A stretch of 64,000 nt of DNA, from NCBI RefSeq assembly GCF_032118995.1, contig NC_092651.1:6426785-6490784 (forward strand), written 5' to 3'. A program made the translations under genes and the position numbers. The DNA comes from Asterias amurensis. Lineage: Eukaryota; Echinodermata; Asteroidea; Forcipulatida; Asteriidae. The first letter of the stretch is position 1. The number at the start of each line of letters is the position of its first letter. A model generated the notes under the pieces. The model had not been told where the DNA came from. It saw only the letters and a program-made list of their open reading frames with translations, and searched no databases. Positions 22,848 through 33,700 of the stretch are shown one piece after another.

Positions 22848-25800
22848 GTGTGTCAGTGGCAAGTTTATGAGTGCTCGAAACCGCGCTTCTCTCCAATGGC
22901 GTACATGCCGCGAAGCACTCGCAAAATTCGGTCTAAATACTATCCGGGTTTTTATCGAAACTTGAACAGTTTACCTGAATTAAAAGGAATTCGACGGCAG
23001 AGGAATACAGTGAAGTGGCGGCCAACAGAAGTTTTTGATATAGAGGTTTGTAATTTTGTGTATTTCTTTCGTTAAAAATTGCTAGAAATTATGGTTTCAG
23101 GGCACGCTTAATACACACACACAGCAAGCTTGACAACGCTCAAAAGTTTGTGGAACGGACCATTTTTGCACAGGGGTAGGTTGTTCAGAAAGAGAGGGAC
23201 GTTGTGTGTGTGACTGGCTGCCGGCTGTGTAAGCAGTTGCATGTCGGTTGTTGTGACTTGTTTTGTTTTTAATTTAAGCAAAAAAAAAGCAGATTTAATA
23301 ATTATCTGTTGGACAAAATGTTCAAATCTTTAGAATCTACTGTTAGTGTTATTATGCTTTTATTTCATATGTTTGTTGTTTATTATTAATTAGGCCTATT
23401 GTTTTTTCTCTCTTTTTTTCTGAAATATCTGAAATTAAGATACATTTTGAAAACACTTAGCCTTACTCAGGCCCAGGCACAACAAAAGTAGTAAGGAGGC
23501 CAGATCAGTGTTTTCTTTACTATAAACTTCATGTAACAAATACCTCATTTTTCATATTGACATGAATTTATTTCAGATCACAGAAGAAAGCGCAACAGAG
23601 TACCGTATTCACTTCATTGGTTACTCAAAGGCTTGGGACCAGTGGATTGGCAAATCTGACGTCGTTCTTCGAAGTTCCCAGAGAGTGGCAGAAACTCCTG
23701 TTGACATCAAAGCATCTGTGTTCTGCAAAAATCTTCAAGTGGAAATCAAGCACAAGTTGGACTCAAGCCGAAAGAACGATCCAAAGGTAGTTTTGTACGT
23801 GGATTGTGATCCTGATGTGTTTGAGCATTTGTTTGGAGAGAAACGCAGAAGAATTCGAATTTCAAATACTGTTTTAAGTGGTATATTCGACAAGGACTGG
23901 GATACTCGTTGCCTGAACAAGCTAGGCGATTATTGTTTTGTGACTGACAATACAATTGAGTTAAGTTTGACAAAACATCGTCCACTGCTGGAGTTCGTAA
24001 AAGGATGGGATGGTGAGCTTCATGAGCATCAGATCCATCGTGGCCACTTTTTGACCTTCGGTTTTGTACGAGGAGACGCCAAAAGATACACCGGTACAAT
24101 GCATATGTAGTAGTTTGTTTTGAAATGCCAGCCATATGCCAGCAAGTATTCACCCGTCACTTGAACTGAATGTCAATATTCCTATAATTTTTGATTTTGT
24201 TAGAGCAAATTATTTGAACAAATCTTTGACAAGTTTGTCATTCGAAGTATTTGAAATTATATGTAAGACACATTCAGTTGAGTTAATATTTTCATCCCGT
24301 TTACAGAGTCGAATCAGGTGTTTGGTTTCAAATTTGATTAAACGCTGGAAAAAATCCTGGTCAGGTAGTGGAGCAAAAAAATCATTCAAGAATTGGTGTG
24401 ATCAAACCTCATTTTGGAAGATCCATGTCCTGTCAACTGAGTTGGCAGGACATGCACTTGTAAACAAAGTCAAAACATTGAAAAGTCAAGCAAAAAAGCT
24501 TAAAAGAGAAAACAGGAACAGAGAAATTACAAGACTTGCTAGAAGAAGCCTCTCACATAAACGGTTCAAAGCTAGAGATATAAGTTCTTACAGTCGAAGT
24601 CAGCAATTTAAAGTCAAATCTAGACTTAAAGATCATTGCGCAGCAGTATTGAAATTTCTTGGACTGCATGGTTACGAAGCTCACACTGTTCAAGTGAAAA
24701 ACAGTAACACTAAAGAATTTGAAACATTTACTGTTGTTGACACTGCGGAGAAAAACGAAGCATCAAATTCCTCCAAGCTATCAGAAAAAAATCTAGAAAA
24801 GATTAACCTTGCAGTTCTGGTTAAGGATTCTTATAACATTTCTGATGAAGCATTTAATGCCCTTGCTAAAATCTCAAATTTACCAAGGTTATGTGCTGTG
24901 AAAAAGCAAGGCAAACAAATTGGAAAGAATCTGTCTGTAACAAAAACACCATCAGACAAGCCAGGGATTCAGAGAAGTCTTGAAGAACTGCTTAAGTTGA
25001 AAATTGAAGATTTGGCAAGGTGCAAAAAAATTGACGCTGAACACAGTGACATCCATGTGAAACTGACAGGGGACGGAACATTCGTGGGAAAACACATTCA
25101 CTTTGTTAATGTAACTTTCACTGTTCTTAATGATGAGGACCTTAACCTCGCCTCATAGTCATCATCCATTAGCCATTCTTTGTGACCTGGAAAAATATGA
25201 TAGCTTGAAAGTCCAGCTCTCTGATATCATACAAACTGTGGAGTGTTTTACTGAGTACATATTGGATGGTGTTAAGTATTCCATTGTTTACTATCTGAGT
25301 GGTGATTATAAGTTTCTCCTGACAGTTTGTGGCCTCAATAGTGCAAATTCTAAGTACCCTTGCATATACTGTAAACGAGAAAAAGGAACTCTCCACAATT
25401 TATCTGTTGAATCAGCATCTCGTACCACTGCAGAAATTGCCTGCCTTGCTCAGAAAACTTCCAAAGTAAACAAATACTGCTGTGCAAGAACTCCATTATT
25501 TGCAACAATTCCCATTGACAGAGTAATTATTGACGTTTTACACATGTTTCTGAGGATATCAGATGTGTTATTCAATTTGCTCATCATTGAGTTGCGAAGA
25601 TTGGATGCCATTCAGAGTCGAGCATTAAAAGAGTTTGACAGGAATCAGGCAACACATTGTGCAGATTTGGAAAAACTCTTGTCAGACATAGGGATACCTG
25701 GGTTTTCTTTTTATCTTGGAAAAGAAAGTAAGGTGCTTAAGTGGCGAGATCTAACAGGGCCCGAGAAGATAAAACTTGTCAGGAATTTGCATAGAGTTAA

Positions 25801-26296
25801 AGACTTACTTCAAGGTATGTCTGAAGAAGAGGTGCAGCCTATTATTGACGTTTGGCAGGAATTCTTTGAAATTTATGAGTTGTTGCGATCATTTAATGAG
25901 TTCTGCACTGGAACAAATGACGGTCCAAAAATTGAAGAACTAAGAGTTCGTGTAAACCGCTGGCTGGAAATGTTTGTTGGTATTTATCACTACAGGCATG
26001 TAACGCCATACATGCACCTTCTAGTGAAACATGCAGCAGAATTGATAGAAAGACATGGTTCTTTGTCTATATTCAATGCACAAGGTCTGGAAAAACTGAA
26101 TCACCTAATGACAGTAGACTACTTCAAAAGCACAAACCACTGGCAGGGTATCAAGGCACTAGACCAGCTAATGAGGAAGCAAAACAGAAAGTTGTGGCTT
26201 GCCAGAAATCAGATCAAACTGCAAAAAAAACACAACATTAAATGCGCCAAGTGCCATAAAACTGGCCATAATTCAAAGACGTGTCATTATCATTAA
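22848..26296 (+). CDS. Chromo-barrel plus transposase-like protein with CCHC knuckle (frame break)
   Basis: Exon 1 (22848 or the better-placed ATG at 22896, to 23045) ends VKWRPTEVFDIE; exon 2 (from 23577, phase 0) continues EYRIHFIGYSKAWDQWI, together an MRG/Tudor-knot chromo-barrel-like fold. Exon 2 probably ends near 24065 (GTACGA donor), joining exon 3 at 24307 (TTTACAG acceptor) in phase 0. Exon 3 has a basic coiled region, then HVKLTGDGTFVGKHIHFVNV, where the D is a likely catalytic acid. The frame stops at TAG 25156-25158 and resumes one base later as HPLAILCDLEKY, KFLLTVCGLNSANSKYPCIY, IDVLHMFLRISDVLFNLLII and a final zinc knuckle CAKCHKTGHNSKTC. This architecture matches uncharacterised transposon-like proteins of cnidarians, sponges and echinoderms. 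Either a decayed gene or one needing a +1 shift. Confidence 0.6.
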
Positions 26297-26917
26297 TTTG
26301 ACAACAACTCAGGAGCTAAGTTAATAAGAACTGAGAAGAGTTCGTAGTGCAAGAACAGCTAGTTGGTTTAAATGTTATGCTGTTAAGCAACAATGAATCT
26401 ATATAAAGGTTTGCTGATATTAAAGTCAATGCTTTTATGTTAATACAATTTATACAAATTGTGCACTCCTGTGTATTTTTACATGATTTATTTTCGTTAA
26501 AATAAACGTCTTCAGGAACGTCCAATATAAAAGGCTGGATTCTCACTGTGATATCATCATGACATGATATTCTTACTAGCTATTTTTAGAGAACAATTGT
26601 CCTGGGACGGGGTCTACCAAAGAAGTGTGTGTTTTCGATTTACAATTTTACTCATGTGACATACATTGTGTATAGAAACTCAAGTAATCCAGCAAGTGAC
26701 CTAGCTGACTAAGTGAACTTCAAAAAAAGTTTTTTTAAAAGAAGATAAATCATGTAAAAAATAACCAGGAATGCGCAAAATTATTTGTGTCCAACTGAAT
26801 AAGTAAAAATAACAAGGTGTAACATAAAAGCATCATTACTTGTGTTCTATGTGAGTACAAGTACATGTATTTGTAAATTAAGGTTATTGTTTCAGTTTCA
26901 TTACATGAATTGAATTT
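26297..26917. other. 3' flank of the chromo-barrel gene; no gene
   Basis: AT-rich sequence after the stop at 26294-26296 with no recognisable domain. It probably contains the 3' untranslated region. No terminal inverted repeats were identified around the gene that would prove it is still a transposon. Confidence 0.35.
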
Positions 26918-27207
26918 AAGTGTTTTAAAAATATGTTATTTACAGCAATTCCATTTAATGAACTTTCAGAGATGCTTGATTTTTTAACCAATTTAAATGT
27001 TCTAAGAAAGGAGAAATTGATTGAAATAAAATTTATTTTGGATTCTTTAATAGTGTACAGTTTTTTTAAGTGTTTTAAATTTGTTATTTACAGCAATTCC
27101 ATTTGATGAACTTTCAGAGATGCTTGATTAAACCAATTTTTACATGTTCTAAGAAAGGAGAAATTGATATAATTTATTGTGTGATTCTTTAATATCTAGT
27201 GTACATT
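26918..27207 (+). repeat. 150-bp tandem duplication
   Basis: Two adjacent copies, starting at 26918 and 27068, share AAGTGTTTTAAA, TTATTTACAGCAATTCCATT, GAACTTTCAGAGATGCTTGA and GTTCTAAGAAAGGAGAAATT. They differ by small indels, so the duplication is fairly recent. Confidence 0.8.
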
Positions 27208-29690
27208 TTGTTTTACCCCAGAACATAATGATAAACATGTAGACTAAAAAAAATGCTAAATAAGACTGTCACTCACAACACCCCAGCCTCTAAGTTTGAT
27301 GACATTATAATATTTTATTACAAAATGATACAATAATGAAGCGGATTGATGCACGCGTTTCCGCCCCTCCGGTATGTTACTTCAGTTGAAACCCCCCACA
27401 CGCAGAGTGGAGCAGGTCCATTTTGCGTACGCCACATTGCAAGTAGGTCATGTGTATGGTACCTGTACAGAAACTTCGGGTAGCGGGTGCATTAGTTGAA
27501 CGAAAGAAGAAAAAAAAGCTGGCACCATCTTCTGTGTGATCTGAAGTACCTGGTACTTGTGTGGCAAAAATTCACTGGTGCTCGTGAAGAACATGACGGT
27601 TGTTTATACACAACGCATCGGGGACGATAGAGCAAGCATTCTAGCGCGCCCTCATTACTTACAACGTAACACGGGTCATGAAGTGACATGAACTTGAATT
27701 TTGATTACAGCGGGTGGATTCTTTTAAGATATGAACATCAAAACACCACGAAATGATTGACTAATAATGCCTTCAACAGAATATGAAGTAGCAATAATTT
27801 TAAAATGTACAACTTCTTCGCCAACTGTCTGTAAAGTTTGAAACCCTATACATTGTGCGCAACAGTTTCGGGCCGGGTGTGATCGACGTGCGACGCGCTA
27901 TGCGTAAATGAGACTGCACTATTTGTAATGATACTCGAACAGAACGTGCAAATCCTGCTTGACCTACAACAGGAACAAGAGTTAGGTACACAAAACTAAA
28001 AAATAAATCAGGGCTTGGATCTAGACAAGACTTCGTATATCAATAACAAACGAAAAATACATGTCCTGCTGGATCCTCTTGCCTAAATAAACCAGATCTG
28101 ATCTCTCCTTGTTGCTAAACTCTCATATAACAGCAAATGACTGATGAAGTGCAGCTTATAATAGAGCACAGAAAATCTTGAGCCACCCATTAAAGGTCTA
28201 CATAAAATGGCTCGACATATTATCACCGGAATAAAAGGTTCTTTTTACTGAGTTTTAATCCCCTCCAGCCTCCCGTTTCTCCTTCATCCCCCCAACTCTT
28301 TTCTGCATTTAAACATCGAACATAAGGTCTGTTCTAACCATTGCCTTGACTATTTGGAATACAACAAATCAACTTTAAACTGTCAGGGAATGGTTATTAC
28401 CAAAGACCACACCGATTACTTGTCTTGCCCTTCTCCAATAAAACACACACACACACACACACACCCCTGTCGCCGGACTTGGTTTCGTGTTTCCCGCTCC
28501 ATCACTATTTCCGCCTTAGTACTTTCTGGCTAGTTTCTGTCTATTTCCCACACTTTCCCTTTATCCAAACACCACCCCTACCAAAACCTGTTCTACCCGC
28601 CCCTCCCTAGTTTAGAACTTTATACAGCACATATTAAGGCCTCATACGTTTTTTAAGCCTTGGATTCCAATACATGTTTCTCCATGAAATAGGGAATAAT
28701 TTTATAATAATTAATCTGTAGGTTTTTGAACGTGGTGAGTGCGTCCCGGTTTCACTATTTACTGTGCTTGTCCTTAAACATTAATATGATGCACAATATG
28801 TTTTCTTCCATCAAAACGTTTTTTGTGTGTGTGGTCATTAAATCAATGTTCTCATCTCCGGGTCAGTTTACACAGGGCTACATGTATGATTTCACTTTTC
28901 CCTTTACACACTTTGTTCACGTCATAATTTGGTGAAAATTAGGTTTAACGTGAAAATTAGGTTTAACAAGATCCACGTGTTGTAACGTGAAATACTGGTT
29001 CAACAAACTCCATACCTAAAAAACACCTAAAAGTTAGTATAGTTCACTCACTAACAATGCCCCAACATAATTGAAGATGTTCTCAAACTGCTATTATTTT
29101 CATAATATTATTGTCAATTTAAATTTGAATTAATTTGTTTTTCTTATTGATATTTTGTTGAATTGAATACAGAAATATGTTAAGTTACACGGGCCTCTAA
29201 AGTGTATCATTATTGAGATTTGTTTGTTGTTTAATAAAAACATTTCCCTTCTGTACCATTATACGTACTGTATTGTTCTGCGATACACGACTATTACATT
29301 GATCAAACAGACACGTTTTGAAACACTGAATTTGAGTTTTGTTTGCAATCAAGCATGTACAGAAACAACAGCAACAACTATCGCAGAATTCAAGTGTGGT
29401 CACGGATACTTCAGAATTTCAAAGCTATTCTTTAGTGCCTCAATTTTGACATAAGTATTTGTCATGTTTGTTGTTTGAACCGAATTGGCTTGACTGGGAT
29501 TAAATCTTCATATTACACTCTGGGTAAAACCCGAATTAGTCCTTGAGTAACACGTGTTTCTTGCTTGCTGTCTGGACATAACTTTAGCCACTCTGATCCT
29601 CACTCCCATTGACCAAAAAGTTGTTGAGAGATAAGAACCAGACAAGGTAATTACAGTGACATCTCTTGTTGGCGGGAGCGAGTACATATA
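27208..29690. other. Gene-poor interval with a CA microsatellite
   Basis: No gene is recognised on either strand. A (CA) run lies at 28443-28465. GTGAAAATTAGGTTTAAC is repeated twice in tandem at about 28932-28966. The region at 27340-27440 is locally GC-rich. Short minus-strand frames at 27492-27689 and 27800-27991 have no recognisable content. Confidence 0.4.
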
Positions 29691-29805
29691 AAAAGTGGTG
29701 TGTAAAAATTGCGCGGTGGTTCTGCAAGCCACTATCAGATCAGACACAACACTTTTGCGAAGTTTCAATTCCTCCGAATCCACGTCAAAGTATTTTGACA
29801 GAAAT

Positions 29806-30766
29806 ATGACTCGAAAAAAGTTTTGGTGGTTTGAAAAGGTTGATCAGCAAGTTTTCATTAAGTGTGATAATTCACAGTCGCCTGGTCCCGACGGTGGTAA
29901 ACGACTTTCACAGTCAAACAACAAGAGGCTGTGCAGTGCCGTGAAGTCACTTGCAGTTTACTCTTCAAGTCCTGACAATGCTGACCAAGATGCCAACACA
30001 CAGCAGCGGTACGATAATATTAAGGTAGGCAAGTGGATTTGTTTATAATTTATAAATAATTGTGATGTGTGTACTCCAAGCCAAGGACGTATAAAACAAT
30101 GTCTAAACTGTTGAAAAATATAAACTAAGAGTGGATAATGTATTTTAGTAAAGAGAGTTTTAGGATAGATTATTGACTTAGTTCACGTGCTATTGTTCTT
30201 GTGATAGATTGGGAAAGTGTACAGTTCTTAGCTGACATTAACATGACCGCGTGTAAAAATCCCCATCATTTTATACATTTTGAGTGCATACCGTATAAGT
30301 TACTTCATACAGTCCCAGCGGATAAAGGCTATAATGACCGAATCGTGCACTTTGTGGTCAAAGCATGAATTTTAGTTTATGGTGCCATCTCTGAATTGTG
30401 GTGGTCTTGGTGGCATATAAATATTCATAATTTGGAAGGTAAGAGGCATAGAATATCCCTTTTCAATGATTTTGTATAATGTTGGCCAAGTCCAACAGAT
30501 CAATAAAAACACTATTGAGTGTGTCAGAATTTGGGGCCGGCCATTTTTCAAAATGGCGTCCTTATTTTGCATAAAGGTCGCCAATTCTGATAAAAAAACT
30601 ACGCAACCCTTCATTGTGGAACGACTTGCTTGATCATATTAAACTTTCTCCATCAATAGCTTTGTTCCAAACTTCCCTCAAGACTCATCTAATGAGGACT
30701 TCATAACTTTTTTCCCGTTTATTGTGTCACTGCGCCATGATAGATACCGGCGCATTATAAATGGCC

Positions 30767-30799
<33 letters not shown>

Positions 30800-33700
30800 G
30801 AAAGTAAAAGGCCTAGTATTTCATTCCAGTTACTTTGTGTATGTTTGCCATTGCGCCGAAATTTAACATATATCTGTACACACGGATCAAATTTAGTTCA
30901 TCCTAAATCTCCCCTCCACGACATTTTATCAAAATGGGGTGATTCTTTTTATAATTGTTTCTTATTTATTTTTGATTGATTGATTTATTGATTTAATTTA
31001 TTTTTTAGTACTGCTTTTTCTTCTCTCTTGTTACTCTGTTTCATTCAACAATATTTGTTTGGCATCGGCAAAGGCATACATCAAATAAACACACGAATAA
31101 GATACTCCGGTAAATACTTGTACAATATAATAACAGGCACAGTAAGTAATAGGAAGTATCACAGAAATGTAACAACATATATTAAACGAATTAAACAGTT
31201 GAATAAATACTTAATTTTTAATTGTGTATTTATTTATATATTTAGGGGCCTACTTATTAATTTTTTGTTTTATTAATTAAGTTATTTATTTTTCATTTAT
31301 TGTTCCTCATTATTCTATTTTTCCAAGTTTTTATTTATTTTTCTTTGATTGTAACTCTTTTTGAACTTTTACAGTACCCTTTCAAATTTGTGTCTCTCTT
31401 GCAAACTTTACCTTTTTTTTATAAATATATATTTATACATATTTATGTTTTGATGGGTAGGGGGTTATATTGCATTCGGCATTTTTACTTTCAGCATCTT
31501 TCTATTTTTGCCTAATGTTTATAGTGTTTAAAAAACACTTTTTGTAAATAATATAATTATTGATATTTAATATTGGCGAAAGCAGTATTTTGGTAAACTT
31601 TTTTAAATCCGGGCATAATAATAGTAATAGTAATACATGTCTTATTAATTTAAAAGTAAAGTAAGTATACTTTTGGCTTCTTTGTTTCTAACCTTGCAGG
31701 TTGTCTTCAAAAGCCGCATCGACAAACCTCGTTTGCTCTTAAGAAGTCAGTTTTTGTGGCATATGAACACTTTCTGCAAGTTGTTTAGACCCAACCGTAA
31801 TTCCCTAGACCAGGCAACCGACTTTGTAGAAGTCTTCAGAGCACAAACAGAAGGTGACGAAGATGTCGACATGATTTCTTGTTCTGATGAGGACTTTTCA
31901 ATCAGTGACAGCCAAGATTCATCAGAATACAACTTTACTGATGAATCACAGACCCAATTGCCAATTCAGAGGTACAGTAAACTGTCTACATCAAAAGCTA
32001 TATGAAAAACCCATAATTACTTTTAAAAAATCATCGTACGTTTATAAAGTATTTGTCATTGTTCTTCTGCAATTAAAAAAAAAGTGTAAATGCCCAGACC
32101 TTTGAATATATGTTTCGGTTCAATGAATATCATAATGGATTTTCTCATAACCCGACTAGCTTTAACTTGACTATTTGTTTATCTTATTTAAATTGACTCA
32201 AAGTCTTTATTAATCTACCCATCTTTTAAGAACTTGGGTACTTTTTGTTTGACACAAAACACAATGACCAGATTAACATTAAACTTAAACCGTTTAAAGA
32301 TAATGATAATAAGCTAGTAAAATAGTATTTACTGAGATGCTGCTTTTTAAGAAACGCAAAACAAAAGTCACTAAAATATTTTTCGTCTGAGACGGAAATT
32401 ATTTAAGCAATGTAAGCGTGTTAACCAGTTTTTGGTAATTAAATCAAATTGGTAAATACGTTGAGAGGAAAACTATAAATTATTACGTGTTACAAAATAC
32501 GCCCATCCGACCCTTTAAGTTGTCAGTGGCCTTGTTTTCAGTTTACAGCACATTTTGTTGAGTTCCGGTGACAGTTCTTCCTCCATGCCGTGACCCAAGC
32601 ACATTTGAACCACATTACGACTCTATATACTCCTCTCGAGGGATATACGTATTGGAAGACAGACATTGAATAACTATAACAAATATATTCTCAATGTTTG
32701 TACCACAAAATGCTTATTTTTATTTTTAATACAGACGCTTTTTAAAGTTTGATTATTGTGGTACAATGGGCAGTAGCTCAAATAATTTGGTCTTTATTTG
32801 AAATATAAAATTATTTGTGTGTATTTATTCATTTGATTTGAGAACGTATATTTTTTTCCCACCCAGTTCTTGCAGTTCAAAGAAACGAAAGAGATGTGAA
32901 ATAGCTGTTACTCCTCTACTTAAGAAGCGTCCAGTAGTAGCTCAGCAAGCCAATCCTATTTCAGCTGCAGAACAATACAAGACAGAGGCACTAAGAGCTC
33001 ATTTAGGTTGGTATTAAAGTTATTGCAGCACCGACAAACTCTCAACAATGTCACTTCATTATGAGACCCTAGCATAACAAAAATCTTGTTCCTAGGCTCA
33101 ATTGATTTCAAGAATGTCACCAAAAGCCATCAAAAGAAACCCGAGTAAGCTTTCAATTCGAATTAAATTAATTGTTTTCTGACTGTCACCAAATTCTTTG
33201 TAACATTGTTAAGTGGTTTAAGTAATAATTGACGCCTATTTTGTTTTTGCACTGCTTAGGGCATGTCAAAATTTCACTTGGAAATATTGAACTTGGAAAA
33301 CAAATACGGCCAGTAAGAAACGACTTCGTCAGCAGTCTGCGGCAGCAAATGGAATAATTTCCAAATTCTGTGTATCAACCACTGTGCATTCTATCCAAAA
33401 CACTTATAAATGAAAGTATACTTTTCAGTTGAAGAAAAACAATTCCACAACAAAGCGCATACAAAGACAATGTCCACAAGTCTTAACAAGTAAAACAAGC
33501 CACGAAAATAATTGTTCGCTTCAGTGAGACGAAAACTATGTCAGCATGCAAAACGTATTTACCAGTTAAAGTGTGTTTAACTATCATAATTGGTAAAAAC
33601 TGTTTACATGGTAAAACTGAGACAATAATTGTTTTCGCTTTCAAGGGAAGCTTCTTTTATCATTATCTTTAAGCCAAAGCAGATTACACAAAATGTTGAT

